Positions 36,130 to 48,635 of a stretch of DNA of 64,000 nucleotides are shown one piece after another. Where the stretch lies: contig NW_026946365.1 in NCBI RefSeq assembly GCF_035222375.1, positions 1,860,001-1,924,000 of the forward strand, given 5' to 3'. How positions within the stretch are numbered: position 1 is the first letter of the stretch; the number at the start of each line of letters is the position of its first letter. Position numbers and translations under genes: made by a program. Source of the DNA: Podospora pseudocomata. Lineage: Eukaryota > Ascomycota > Sordariomycetes > Sordariales > Podosporaceae. The notes under the pieces are model-generated. The model saw only the letters and a program-made list of their open reading frames with translations. It was not told the origin of the DNA and searched no databases.

Positions 36130-36895
36130 TGTGCCGGATTGTCAAGAAACATGAGGTTGAAGGAGAGAAAGAGACCTTTCTTCCAAGCGATTCTTGATGT
36201 TGGGCACGTCCAGTACTTCTGGCGTTATTCCACTGCCTCGGCATCATCCATGTCCACGCGGGGTAGGTCACCGAACATCTTTGTTGGCGACTCGCAGTTG
36301 TCGGGGAACCATTTCCGGATCTTGACGAATTAAGGTCGCCATTGTCCGTTTACTTCAACGAGGGACCCAAAAGTCAACAAACTGGAAAGCGAATCGTGGC
36401 ACCTGGAAGCGAGACCCGGACTCCTCGATTGCGGGGTAGTGGAACAAGATGATGATGGCTTATGTAGAATGTTAGCGCACGGGTATGCAGTCAATATCTG
36501 TAGTGTACGGTTAGACTCCAACGACATGTGTGTGCCTCACAAAGGTCATACAATACAAGACTGGATATTCCAGAATCGTGATGATTAGGCAAATGCCTTC
36601 TTTTATTTGTTCAATCCTTTGGAATACCACCAATACTCGGAGCTTATGGATCAGTCAGGGACAACATGTGGTGGCCTAAGCATCCCTGTACTCACCCCTC
36701 CACCCACCGAAGCTGCCCCACCTCAGAGGCTTGGTCTTGGTAGTCGCCCCGCGTTGGTTGCCTGACATTCATTCACCACCATATCAGTTCCTCTGTTGGT
36801 GCCTCACAGGAAAACAAATGGAACATCTCTTTCAGCATCGCCGCACGGATACACCGCCAGTTCTCCTTCCTACTTTAGCTCGATCTTCACGCTAC
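36130..36895. other. Divergent promoter region
   Basis: This lies between the paraoxonase-like gene (-) and the F-box-like gene (+). An in-frame ATG at 36818 could lengthen the latter by 26 residues. No other element was recognised. Confidence 0.5.
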
Positions 36896-37864
36896 ATGGC
36901 AGACAGACTTTCTGACACCGAGGCCCCCTCGGCGAGAACAGCCTCGCGTCTTTTGGACCAACTCGAGTCGCCCCTGTTTGGCAAGCTACCTGCCGAGTTG
37001 CGAGCTGTCATCTATACCGAGATCTTTGGCGGTCAACGCATCCATCTAAATTTCACAACTCACCCCATTCGCGCTGACAGGGTAGGTCTCAGGAAGCGCT
37101 GGCGCCACGCCATCTGTGAGCAGCCAGTTGCTGGCCCCTTCAGCGAGGTTACATCACGCCAGCATCACTGCTTTCTGGCCAGTCGCCGACGAGTGCTGGA
37201 TATCAACCTTCTCTTCACTTGCCAGCGAGTGTAAGTCTTTGCTGTACAAACTCTGGGTCAGGTAAGCTAAACTGCATGTAGATTTGAAGAAGGGATTCCC
37301 ATACTGTATCAGTCCAATACCTTTCACATCGTCAACATTGGCACCGAGAGGCTTCCCTCAGATGATCTGCGGAGCCTTCAAGTAAAAATACCTAAGAATT
37401 GGGGGCTCATCAGATCCTTGGAGTTCAAATGGGAAGTGAACATCTTTGATCGGAACCACCCCAGGTTTGTTCCGCATCATTGGGGGCGTGATGGCTACGA
37501 AGCATTCTGGGACGGTCTCGCCGATATGCCGTTGCTGTCTCAGCTGCGTATTTCCATCATCATGCCACAAATCCTCATGCTCGCGTCGCCTGAGGAGCTT
37601 CGAAAGCTTTATTTTGAGCCTATAACGCGCCTCAAGCATTTACGGATATGTGAAGTGATCCTACCGAGATCGTACAGCTCGCATTTTGGCATGAGCCCGG
37701 AGGATCAGCGCCTTCCTATTGATGGAGATGGCGATTACCGCATCAGCTGGGCCACTGTTGATGATGGACGTCCACTGGCTGCTGCAGCTGCCAACCCTGC
37801 GTCCATTCAACTCCTGCGAACAGCTACTTCCCACACACTGTCAGCGCCTCCAGGCTGGTCATGA
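36896..37864 (+). CDS. F-box-like (DUF7730/2EXR-type) fungal protein
   Basis: Exons are 36896-37230 and 37282-37864 (305 residues; GTAAGT donor, in phase). The N-terminal block LFGKLPAELRAVIYTEIFGG followed by INLLFTCQRVFEEGIPILYQSNTFHI is the pattern of a very large fungal family annotated DUF7730 or 2EXR, which looks like a derived F-box with the L-P-x-E-L-R core. After it come Leu-rich lines (IRSLEFKWEVN, LSQLRISIIMP, LKHLRICEV) that suggest a short repeat surface. F-box proteins pick targets for SCF ubiquitin ligases, but for this family that is conjecture. The C-terminus may be incomplete if a further intron exists. Confidence 0.72.
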
Positions 37865-38664
37865 GGATTCATCTCTGGTTTATTTGAACGGAAACTGCCG
37901 AGACCACTTCAAGACTATATATGCACTGGGGTTCCCGGTGGACACTCCATAATCCAATCACCATCTGCTTGGGCAAACCATGATGCATCCATCATGGACT
38001 GATGTGCTAACTCCGGTGGCTCAGCCGCAACGACCCAGTCTTAGTGGAGGGTTGGAAGGAATGTGCCGCAAAAGCCACTCATCACCTTCTTTACACGGCC
38101 CAGCCAAGACATATCCCGAAGCCGACTCCCGAATCTGATCTGGAGGAGAGTTATAGAGTACTAAGGAAATATCGAACCGATGCCAGAGAGCACAATGACA
38201 CAAAATCCGGAAGTAATGCAGCTGTGATCTTACCCTGATCCTACTCTGTCTTACAGGATGATACATAATACTCGGTGGTTGCGATACTGCTCAGCCTTAT
38301 CGCCAGCCGATGTAACCTCAACACTCGGGCATGCTCTGAATAGGGCAAGCTCATTTACCGAACACTTTTCTGCAGCTCCCCAGTCTCATTATGAGTGGCT
38401 GAAAATACGTCTGCACCCCGAGTCCCTGCAGAATGTGGACAACCCGGACCCAGCCTCATTGGCCTGGCACGTCTGGGCTGTGTCCAAGACAGCGGCAGCC
38501 CTGGTGCTGACTGCACAGTACGGTCTGGGCATGTTGAGGATGGTTAGCTGAGACAAAGCTAGAGTCTCTAGTAGGCATGTTTCTTCGTTCCATAAATACT
38601 GCGCCGTCACCATGGCTGGCCGGTCCATCATATCTCTTCACCCTCTACTCAACTACCAGTCAAC
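37865..38664. other. Spacer, gene content doubtful
   Basis: A 97-codon frame starting at an ATG (38258-38551) has no recognisable domain and no supporting splice signals; I left it out. The rest is the promoter of the lipoxygenase gene. Confidence 0.4.
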
Positions 38665-40976
38665 ATGTCACGAAACTTGGCAGAAAGCATCCCCTTAGTG
38701 AACAGGCTTTTTGCCTTGCTCGAGAGCTTTTGGCAACAGCAACTGGACCCGGCTCTCCCCACACCACCAGCTGAGATCAAGGCCATCGTCCCGACCCAGC
38801 AATCGATTCTCAAACACCTCTCAGAGAGAGAATATCTGAAGCAGTTAGCACCAAAGTCTGTCAAGGATGCCTCGTTGTTGTCATTTGACCCAGGTGTTTT
38901 TGACAATGAACTCCTGAAGTTGAAGCTTTACTCAACTGTCGACCCTAAGGATCCCTCCCACGCCAAGGAGCCCGAAGGCGACATCGTAGAGGGCACTTAC
39001 ATGGGGACTCAGATTGCTCTAACCCAAGCATACGCCAAAATCGAACAAACGTGAGTCTCTCCTCAAACGAGAATGTCCGACAGATACTCACACCATGTCC
39101 TAGATTTTCTGCGCTGTTCGATGTTCTAGGCATTGAGCCAACACTGCCTCGGTATATCCCCCTCGAGGAGCAGAAGAAGCTCTACAACTACTCGGCGTAC
39201 CCCAAGAATGCGGATGGAACGCCTGCGCAGTATCCTCCCCACCTTCAGACGATCCCTCCGGAGCACAGTTACACACCTTTTGGTATCTTCAACGCGATTG
39301 GGCTCATTGAGACTCAAGTCATTCTCAAGAAGATCACACCAACAGAGGATGGTCTGGTTGGCAAGACGAAAGAGTGGCTGCTTGAGAAGGCCAGGGCAGC
39401 AGCCTTTGGAGGCGATCCTGAGAAGGGGATCAAAATCCAGGACGTTGTTGACTACAACAAATACCACCGCAAATTCGGCACTGACATCAGCAACGGCGGA
39501 AATATCGGTCTTTTAGACGACTGGTACAGCGATCGTCGGTTTGCTGATCAGCAGTTCACTGGAGTCAACCCTACCACCATTACCAAAGCCTCGCCAGCAT
39601 GGATTGCCGACTTCACCAAGGCGGCCAAGGATGGTGGGTACAACAAATGGCTAGACTTCTTCGCCAAGGTGGACAAGTCTTCCCTATTCGTGCAGGACGG
39701 CAGTTACTTTCGCAAGGCTTTTGGCATCTCAAATCCAGAACAGGTGCTCCATCATAAACAGCCTGGAAGCGATGACAACTGGTGTGTCGGGGCAGTGACC
39801 CTGTTCCAACTTCATGATGACGGCAAGCTGCACCCCATCGCCATCTGCCTTGACCACAAGGGTTCGATGGAAAAGTCCACCACCATCTTCAACAAACGCA
39901 TGACACCATACGACTCAACCGCCGGTGAGAAGGAGGATTGGCCATGGCGATACGCCAAAACAGCCTCTCAGGTTACCGACTGGATGCGCCATGAGCTTGC
40001 CGTGCATCTTACGTTGTCTCATCTTGTTGAAGAGTCGATCATCGTCGCCATCAACCGAACCATTCCGATGGATCATCCCCTGTACCGTTTGTTATTGCCT
40101 CACTGGTACAAGACCCTCTCCCTCAATGCTGCTGCTCGTGCCAGTCTTGTACCCCAGGTAGTAGCGGACATCGTCGGCGTGACTCCAGACCAAGCCTACA
40201 GTTTCATCCGCGACGCCTACGACACATACGATTTCGTTGGCAGCTATGTTCCCAACGATCTCAACCGGCGTGGCTTTCCCAACACACAGGAGGGACTCAA
40301 CCACACTCGCTACAAAAACTACCCCTATGCCAAGAACATGCTTGCTCTCTGGCACGTTCTGAGAAACTACGTCAACTCCATGCTCAGAATCTCGTTCCCC
40401 ACGGATGAGACCATCGCAAATGACAAGTACATCCAGGACTTTGTTAAAGAAGTCAAAACAGCCGGCTTCATGCCCTCTTTCCCGGAGCTCAAGACGCTCG
40501 ATGCCCTTGTCGACGCTGTCACCATGTGCATTCATATCGCCTCCCCTTACCACAGCGCTGTCAACTACCTGCAGAACTTCTACCAGGTCTTTGTTGTCTC
40601 CAAGCCCCCATGCTTGTGTAAGGAGCCCCCGACCACAATTGGGCAGCTCCGCCAGTTCAACGAGTCGGACTTGGTGGCTTCACTTCCTATCAACAGACAA
40701 CGGCAGTGGCTTCTGGCCGCACAACTGCCTTGGCTGTTGAGCTTTAAGGTGGATGATGAGAGGAGCTTGCTCAATTATGCGGCCAGCCAGTGGAATGTGT
40801 ACCGGTACAAAAAGGGGGCGAATGAGCTGAAAGTTAAGGAGGCGAGCCAGAAGCTGTATGAAGACTTGCAGGGACTGCAGAGGGTCTTCTTTCACAACAG
40901 CACGGGAATGGATAAGGGGAGTATTCCGTATATGGTGTTGGATCCGGGGTTGACGGCTGTTTCTATTCTTATCTAG
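38665..40976 (+). CDS. Lipoxygenase, intracellular fungal type
   Basis: Exons are 38665-39050 and 39104-40976 (752 residues; GTGAGT donor, in phase). The lipoxygenase metal site is complete: two His in VHLTLSHLVEE (H-x4-H), a His and an Asn in IHIASPYHSAVNYLQ (H-x3-N), and the C-terminal Ile carboxylate (VSILI). Lipoxygenases insert O2 into linoleic and linolenic acid, giving hydroperoxides for oxylipin signals. Secreted fungal manganese lipoxygenases are about 600-620 residues with a signal peptide. This one is longer and starts MSRNLAESIPLVNRLFALLE with no signal peptide, so it fits the intracellular, probably iron-using group seen in Fusarium. Regiospecificity and metal cannot be read from the sequence alone. 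Confidence 0.94.
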
Positions 40977-41310
40977 TGTCAAACTGTGGGTTGAGAGGGG
41001 GGATATTCCGCAGACTGTTGTAGGATGCTGGGTTATTTATGATGAGTGAAAGGAGCTATCAGGCACAAATAATACGATAATTATCTCTCGTTCATCTCAA
41101 CCTTTCCATCAATGCAGTTCAACTAACCCTCACCAAGCCACCTGACCCCGACCCACCTGACCCTCCACACTTTGTTTGATCCCTGCATGAGCGATAAGAT
41201 AAGCCCCATCTCTCTCCAAGGGTCCACCAAAAATTATTCCCATCGCAACCTTGACGGCCACCTTCACCCTCCACCCTCACAAATCCCATTCAACCCTCCC
41301 AACAGCAACC
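40977..41310. other. Spacer between lipoxygenase and ALB1
   Basis: This holds the 3' flank of the lipoxygenase gene and the short promoter of ALB1. It is C-rich just before the ALB1 start. No element was recognised. Confidence 0.5.
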
Positions 41311-41711
41311 ATGCCCTCCGTCAAAAACCCCAACAAGCCCTCCAAGAACAGGCTCGCCGCCAAGGCCGCCAAAGCCCGGAAAGAGGCACAAAAGTCCTCC
41401 GCCGCTGGCCGCCTGTCCAAAATCGAGAAGACCGACGCAAACAGATTTGGCGCCCGCCCGGGATTGATGCCTACGAGCGGTCCGAGAAAGCCAGTGAGCG
41501 CCAAGAAGCAGAGGAAGTTGGAGAAGAAGATGGGGTATGCGCTTAAGAGGAAGATGGAGAGGGAGGGGGAGGTGGAGATGAAGGGTATGTGACCTGGAGA
41601 TATTGGGGGGGTACAGGGAGAGGGTTTGCTGACTGGAATATAGATGCGGTTGTGGTTGAGAAAAAGGCTGAGGGTGGTGAGAAGGAGGAGGTTGAGATGG
41701 ATATCTCATGA
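41311..41711 (+). CDS. ALB1: Ribosome biogenesis protein Alb1
   Basis: Exons are 41311-41584 and 41644-41711 (113 residues; GTATGT donor, in phase). A small, very basic protein with the Alb1 pattern: start MPSVKNPNKPSKNRLAAKAA, then SKKQRKLEKKMGYALKRKME and an acidic end. In yeast Alb1 binds Arx1 and travels with pre-60S subunits from nucleus to cytoplasm. An in-frame upstream ATG at 41251 is less likely because the conserved start is MPSVKNPN. Together with ARB1 it makes two 60S-pathway genes in this window, though they are 12 kb apart. Confidence 0.85.
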
Positions 41712-42202
41712 GTGGGCTGAAACGGGACGATTGGGGGACGAAACATTGATGATACCCTTTGGTGGAATATACCGCTGAGCGACAAAATCATGGACCATTG
41801 ACTGTGGTTGATGGGATATGTCTTGGGACGCCAACTTAAGAGAGCTGTATCGGGCCTTGGAATTCCGGTATGGGGAACTTGGTGGGAGATCTGGTCCATG
41901 CCCGCTTTCCCAGGGACACGCTCACACGGGGAACCAGGTGAGAAATGTCTTTCACATTGTTGGACTGGAATGGTTCTGGAAGACCTGTTCTGGCACTACT
42001 AAACAGTGCGTTGGTCATGTTTGCGGGTTTCACAAATGATTAGATACCAACAGTGAAGCAACGCGTCATGGTGGTCTAAAAAGAGAATCTTGATCGAGAT
42101 CTTCGTCATTCGCAGATCAAAGTACTCAACATGGATTCCAAGACTTTGCCGTTTGTTCAATCCACCTTAGACAATTGTTAGGTCCTCCTTCTCTGTGAAC
42201 CA
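41712..42202. other. Convergent spacer, nothing recognised
   Basis: This holds the 3' flanks of ALB1 (+) and the HET-domain gene (-). No RNA gene or repeat was seen. Confidence 0.5.
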
Positions 42203-43920
42203 TCAGGCAGGCCCATCAAACATACTGCTGTCTGAACCAATGTCAGCTCCTCCGTTTTCCCGGCGATCAATGTATGCCGCCATGTCATCCGCTGGGTATA
42301 TCAAGCCAACCCACTGCCACGCCGAATGCGTCGTCAGGCGCCTTGGTCTCAATATAAGAGCAATGATCAGAAAATTTTTGGGGTTCAGAGTGGTTACAGG
42401 TATATCATAGAGCGGTCCAGCATGCAACTTGGTACGCTCGAGCAAACTCAGGCGCACCTCATCACCGTCTTTCATCGGCGCTACGGCCAGCGGAATGCCA
42501 GGCCAGAACTTCTGCCGTTTTGAAGTGGCCACGTGCTCTATCAACCACCGACCGTCTGTCTGCTCCGACAGTCGACCTGGACTAGTCCATGAGCGCAGTT
42601 TAATATGTCCACCGGTAACTCTCCCATATGGGTCTACTCCTTCAGGTACCGAGGAGCATTCTAGCAGCTCACAGGACGTCCTTCCTAGGTAACCTAGGTG
42701 GCTGCCAAGGAAGCGCCTGACCTTCAAAGGATCTCGGAATGTAATGGGCCCCTCGATAGATGCCCAGCTGAAGCTGGGGGCACGGTACAGTGCAGGCCGT
42801 GGCGCAAGATGAGAAGTGCCAACCCAATACAAGGCTTCTGGGATATGGGAGGACCAAATTCCCCCGCGATACGTGTTTGTGGAGCTTTCCGTCGACATCA
42901 TAGACGTCGATCCTGCGGATGCAATCCCAGAAAGGGCGGGAAGTCGGTCCATCTCGTACGTCATTGCCAGACGATTGAAGAACTCGAATATCATCCTCCA
43001 GGCCTCGTGAATGGTGTCGGGGTGATCGTCGGGTTTTGCCAGATCTCTGAGGCTACTAACGCTGGTAGTTGGGCCTTTTGACGTGTACGTTCTCGTCATG
43101 AGAGATATGAACCGCTTGCCCATCGTCTCAAATGGATAGTCTTTTGGTATTGTCCTCTGACGCTGGTTGAAACCTGGAAGAGGATTTTCCTGGACCTCGA
43201 CCGGCGCCGCCAGGTATGCTGGCAAGCCATTATCTTGTTTTTGGGGTCATCTTCAAAGATGAAGACTTCTGTCCAGAATGCGCGCCGACACTCCCATGCC
43301 ATCTGAGTTTTGCCGAAGTGAAGTACACGAGGGCTTACCAACCGCTCCTGGAACGCCCACGCCCGCGTAAGCAATGGGTATCCTGTCAGAGTTTGGTCAG
43401 AGCTTGAGATGCCGTATGGCGAGATGCCGCGAATGTCATCTGGTGGGGTCAGGGCAAACCAACAACGAAATCCGGCAATCTCGACACTCACCGGCGCCCA
43501 TAGCTTTTCATCCTTGACAGTTCGGCCGGACCAGTGGTAAGGAATCTCATGAAAGCCTGCGAAACAGCCGCAGTCACCATCAGCAGACCCAGTAGCCGCC
43601 AATGTGAGGAAGGAGTTCTGGTATATGCTTGCCATCTTGCTAGATCCACGTTCCCAGTCGCTCTTGTCATCCTGTATGATGCAAAGACTATCGATCCAGA
43701 GGTAGCCTACTCCAAGACGGCGAGTTATCATGACTGCATCTCTGAATGTCCTTGGAAGCCTTCCGAGGGAAAAGCCCTGACGCCATCCTTTCACATTTTT
43801 CAACGTTGCTTTAGCCTGCTGGGTTGTTGTCCGACCCCAGCAATGACTTAGTGCCAGATAATCGGGAAGGGTGTGGCTTTTGGACGACACAATGTCTTTG
43901 GCGTCAACTAATCGTATCAT
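42203..43920 (-). pseudogene. HET-domain gene, probably disrupted
   Basis: The minus strand encodes a clear heterokaryon-incompatibility (HET) domain: YLALSHCWG, then FRDAVMITRRLGVGYLWIDSLCIIQDD, SSKMASIYQNSFLTLAATG and RAWAFQERLVSPRVLHFGKTQM. The typical later region is also present (HEAWRMIFEFFNRLAMTYEMDRLPALSGIA). The two parts lie in different reading frames, and I find no intron with normal signals that joins them. The usual 150-200 residues before the HET domain are also absent; a pyrimidine-rich tract lies where they would be. HET proteins take part in non-self recognition between hyphae, and such genes are often lost or inactivated. A sequencing error is a live alternative. Confidence 0.72.
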
Positions 43921-44905
43921 GTCCTCAGCCACCGCTTATTCCCCTCCTCCCCCTTCACCCTCTCGATATCCAAAACCCCCCTCAACCTCCCATATTTTAA
44001 AGCTCCCATCACCACCCACCCTCATCAACCGCCCTCCTTCTCATCCCCCCTTCCTCGTGAAACACCCCCATCCCCAGTAGCTGTCCCATCTGAACCTCCT
44101 TTCCCATCTGAACCGCCCCCATCTGTCTCCCCTCTCCAATTATCCCCCGTAGAACCCCCCCCCCCGTTCTTCTGGTCCTCTCCGACTCCTTCTACTTTCT
44201 CTCCCACTCAGCCTCCCTCGCCGCCGTAAGTTTCGCGAGCGCGTCCACGATCCTCTACCTGCTTTCGGAGTTGGTGGTGGTGGAATCGAGTTTCTCTGAC
44301 ATTGTGCTTGCTGATACAAAGTAGGTGGTGGTGGTCAAAATTGGGGTTTAGTTAGGGCCTGCCGACTTTGGATGATGGGCGTGGTTGGTATAAGGGATGT
44401 CTTGACAGGGGATGAACGGAGAGAACCCCCACACCCTTGTATTCCATCAGGCTTGGTGTTGTTTGACTTGTAGCAGTGTTCCTTGACTGACTCAAAAAGA
44501 GTCCTGAACAAAATCACTCCCATGACCAGACCAGACAACCATGTTGCAATCACCGTCTTTCTTGTCTATTCACAAACCACAAACATATCCTACCTGACCA
44601 ACATCCGAAGAAAGAATTCGCTCAATTACATGTCAACAATACACACCCGAAAGGTAATAACACTAACCACACACACACACACAAAAGCCCCAATCTTCCC
44701 TCCCTTTTGTCCCTGTAAAATCCATCCCTTTCCCTGAGCGCTCAACAGCAAAATGACAACAACGCCCTATTTTTGGTCTTTCATAGGACCCGTCCTACAA
44801 TGACACCACCACACCCAATCCCACCACCAACAATCCTCCCTCACAAAAGACAAAAGAGATCCCTTTCATATCCTCACTCTTTTCCTCTCACCTCTATCCT
44901 CTTCC
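43921..44905. other. Pyrimidine-rich tract and spacer
   Basis: On the plus strand about 43935-44215 is strongly C/T-rich (polypurine on the other strand), directly upstream of the HET remnant. A (CA)n run occurs near 44675-44690. No gene is visible. The right part is the 3' flank of the GH72 gene. Confidence 0.6.
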
Positions 44906-46613
44906 TTACAAAAGCACCATACCAGCACCAACGCCCATAGCAACAACCACATACGCCCCGACAGCCAAGTCACCAATCGTAAACAGGTGCTTCATGGGGA
45001 TAGGCACGGCAATATTCTTGCTCGTCTCTGACCCACCCTGGGTGTTGCTAGCAGCCTCACTGGCCTCAGCTAGGCTAGCCTTGCACCGGTCATCAGCCTC
45101 GGCCGCCTGGATGGTGGCCTGCCCCTTGAACTCGCAAGCGCCGCTGGCCTGGTTCTGGGAGTTGTAGTACTCGTTGAGAATATACCCCAACTTCTGCTTA
45201 TCTCCGCACATGGAGAAGGGTCCGTACACGCCCGAGGTGACATTGCCGTTGATGCCGTCGCACGCCTCGGGAGTCTGGTCGCAGACATAGTTGAAGATCT
45301 TGCCAAAGTCGGTGGTCTTGAGGTTGTCTGAAGGAACGCAGGTCAAGGACTTGTACATGCACTCGCAAAGGTCGTTGTTGGGGGTAGGGGGCAAGCGGTC
45401 GCCGCTGACGACCCACTTGGAGTTGACCGTGGGGCAGGCGGCGGGGGAGTTGGTGGGATTGTAGGCGTCCATCTGGGTGGGCGAAGGGCGAACGGACGCC
45501 ATGGCGGTCGAGAGAGTGTCAAAGTCCTTCAACTTGGAGGCGGTGCTGCCCTTGATTTGGACCAGACCTAAATGAAAAATTAGCACAGGCATGTCACAAA
45601 TAAGGGGTGCGCAGAAATACCGTAGTCATTCTCCTCCTGGTGGTACATGTAAACAATGCCGCCGCTAATAACGCCAGTCATTTTATCAGAGTAGAGGGCA
45701 GTAGTCTCCTCCCAGATACGACCCTCAGCACCGTGGGGAATGTTGCAGCCATATTCGGCAAAGAAGACAGGCACCGAGTACCCCTTGAAGAACTCGACCT
45801 GCTTATCATAGCCCGAATCCGTGAAAGAGCTCTCGCCGCACCACGAGTAGATGTTGTATCCCCAGTAATCGATGGCCTCGCTCTGGTTGCCGCAGTTGAA
45901 GTACTTGGCAATGTTTTCACGGATATCGGCGTCATCGTTGGCAGCATAGCCAACGCCCAACCAGCGCTTGGTGGTGGCCTTGATGTGGTTCTTGGTGTCG
46001 CGGACAGCGGCCTTGACGTAGGCAGAAGCATCAGTATTGGTGGCATTGTTGGTGACCTCGTTACCAGCGAAGAAGCCGATCACGTTGCTGTACCCGCTCA
46101 GGGCGTCGACGACATCAGTGTATCGCTTGAGCAACTCGACGTCCCACTTGGGGTCGTCGCGGTTGACCGACAAGCTTGGCTCGCTAAGATCGCTGATGAC
46201 ATAGATGCCGGCGTCGTCGAGAAGCTTCATGCACTCGTCGTGGTTCTTGGTTGGGTCAATGGCATAGGTACGGATGGTGTTGGTACGGAGTTGCTTGAGA
46301 AGGGGGACGTCGCGTCTACAGCTGGTGGGATCGGCAAGAGGGTCGCTGTACTTGGAGCTGCCGGTGGACTGGCCGGAGGCGGCGCTGTCTTGCTGGTAAG
46401 CAACACCCTTCATGAAGAATTGGGTGCCATTTTCGTAGAAGAATTTGGACCCCTATGGAGGAAATGGTCAGTGAGAAGAGCCATTGGAGGCGGCGCAAAG
46501 GTGAGGTGCAGACTGTCGCGACTACACACCTTCATGACAATGGGAGGAAGTTCAGCGGCCGCCTGCCCTAGTAGTAGGGAGGCGGAAACGAGAGATGTTT
46601 TGGAGAATCGCAT
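44906..46613 (-). CDS. GH72 beta-1,3-glucanosyltransferase with CBM43, GPI-anchored
   Basis: Exons are 46613-46530, 46452-45621 and 45567-44906 (525 residues; phases join). Exon 1 is essentially the signal peptide ([15 protein letters not shown]). The GH72 barrel has [10 protein letters not shown] (acid/base Glu) and FFAEYGCN (nucleophile Glu), then a linker and a cysteine-rich X8/CBM43 domain ([50 protein letters not shown]). After a Ser/Glu linker the hydrophobic tail ([19 protein letters not shown]) fits GPI attachment. GAS/GEL/PHR enzymes of this type cut and rejoin beta-1,3-glucan at the cell surface and are needed for wall elongation. It is the GAS1/GEL-like subtype that keeps the CBM. 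Confidence 0.95.
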
Positions 46614-48635
46614 TGTGGTGATGTTCTGGTTGTGGTTGCGACAAGCGCGCAGTGTGAGCCTGTTGATGGATTGTCTGTTTTGATGTGGATGTAGTTGTCG
46701 GGGCGGTTGGAATGACGTCTGAGACGGATTGATTCACTTGGCGCACGCTGTCTCTGCTGGCAAAGAAAAATCCGGAAAAGTGAAGAAGATGTTGTGTTCA
46801 ACGAAAGTCAGAATGAAGCAGAGGGGGGCCCCGTAACGAATGGCACTGAAACAAGCAACAAGAATGCAGTTCCCTCTGCGATATTAAACAATTTGCAACT
46901 GAAACGATGGTAAGAAATGTGCCAGAAGTTGACTGGAGGAAGGAAAGAGAGAGAAAGATTGACGGCAACACGGAGGACGAGTCGAGGGCAGGACAGTATC
47001 AAAAATGGGCAGCAGCGGCGGGCGGGAGCAAGGCACTGGGTCCAATCATGTCAATTTGGCCCCATCCCAACTCCACTGGCACTGACAGCGACCGATAATA
47101 GCTCGCGGCCGGGCTGTGTTCGGGTACACGGCGAAGATGGAGGGTGGGATATCGGGGTACTTGGAGACAGACCAGTCAATGCATAATCCCGACAAGTACA
47201 CAGCTACCAAACCCAATGGTTCCATCATAATTTCGTTTCATCAGCTTGCGCTGTGACTGCTATCTAACGGCAGGGTTCTCCTTTTGCAGGCGCGCAGCTC
47301 GTGTTCCCTGTGCCGGGTGTTCCGCGTGGCAAGCAATGGCTGGAGAGCGATATTCACAAGAGCGTCGTCAGAGGTTTCGCGAAAAACCCCTTGTTTGCAG
47401 CATCTGGCGAGATCGTCGAGGGCTTTTCTTGGAAATGCTTGAGAGGTCTTGGAAAATGCTTGGTTGGTGAAACAAGACTTTCGCCTTCATCTTGGCTCCT
47501 GCTTGGCGGTCTGGGCAACATCCTGGGCATGGTGCTCCGCTCTGGCCTTTTGCAACGCCTTCGGTTGGCAGCTCATCTCCGGCTCCATGCCATGTGCCAT
47601 GCCACCGCAGGAAAAAGGGGAGCAGAAGGCCGATGGCGCGTTGGTTCGATCGAGAGGCACAGCTGCATGAAAATCTATATGCAAACGAATGGGACGATCT
47701 GAGGAGATTGATTCTTCGTGGGGCCTTCAGAGGCACAGAGGCCGTTCGGATAACCCTCTGGGGTGTTCTTCCGCTCACCAAGCTGTCTTGAACTTGATGA
47801 AAACTAGGTTGTCATCGACATGACATTCTCCTCTCAAATCTTGCTTTTGCTTTTCTATGGCTTGCAGTTTTCTGCGCATCTTGGCGCCGAGCCGGCCCCG
47901 CGCTCTCAGCGCTTGGCAGCCGCCTGGGCGTTGACGTCCTGACATCTCCCGTTTGTTGACGTTTCCGCTTGGATCCCAATTGCAGCAATATCATGTTCAA
48001 CGCTCAGTGAGCTTGTTTATTTGTTTGTTTGGTATCGCCACCTTCAATCTCCACCATCGGCATCATGTTGTCCAGAGACACGAGCCGGGGAACAGAGTTG
48101 CTGTCTTCTTCTACTCATCACATCAATAGTTCCTTTCTGGCCACGGGTAATCTGCTGCCATGAAGCCCCTGTCCGCCCTTCCATCTCTGACATCTGGCCT
48201 GGCCATATCCAATCCACAATCTACCATCAAATCCCACCGCCACAACCCTGACGTATGTCCAATGCCTTGTTCTGTTGGTCTGCCACTCCCTCCTCCGCTT
48301 GCCCGTTCGTTTTTCCTTGGGTTCGATCGTCAAGATACCTGCACAATAAAGACGAGATGTCAGCTTCATGCAATTGAAGAAAAGCTCAAAGAAAGCAGAC
48401 GTGGATCAGGGTAAGCCCCACAGCCATCTTGATATTTTCTCTTCGGTTTACTTTGCAACATGTGAACCATGTCTTCTCACAAATTTGGCATGGTTCTTCC
48501 GGAAAGCAAGCTCGGTGCAGTTTCTTTTATAATCAATAACATAGCCGTGAAACAATAAGCGCAAAGACCAAACGAGAAAAAGCTCTTGCCTGGAAGGGTG
48601 TTGTGTTGCTGGTCCCCATGCCGAGTGGGTTGTCT
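46614..48635. other. 2-kb upstream region of the GH72 gene
   Basis: Long open frames on both strands at 47300-47790 lack recognisable domains and look like by-products of base composition. No tRNA or repeat was seen. The right end approaches the micro-exon locus. Confidence 0.45.

Noticed and set aside
38258-38551. 97-codon plus-strand frame starting with ATG
   Set aside because: No family resemblance and no matching exon upstream; too weak to call a gene.
45607-46683. Plus-strand 358-codon frame over the GH72 gene
   Set aside because: Gly/Val-rich antisense frame; the minus strand has both catalytic glutamates, a signal peptide and consistent introns.
47301-47790. Several overlapping open frames on both strands
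   Set aside because: All frames are open at once, a sign of base composition, and none has a domain or splice pattern.
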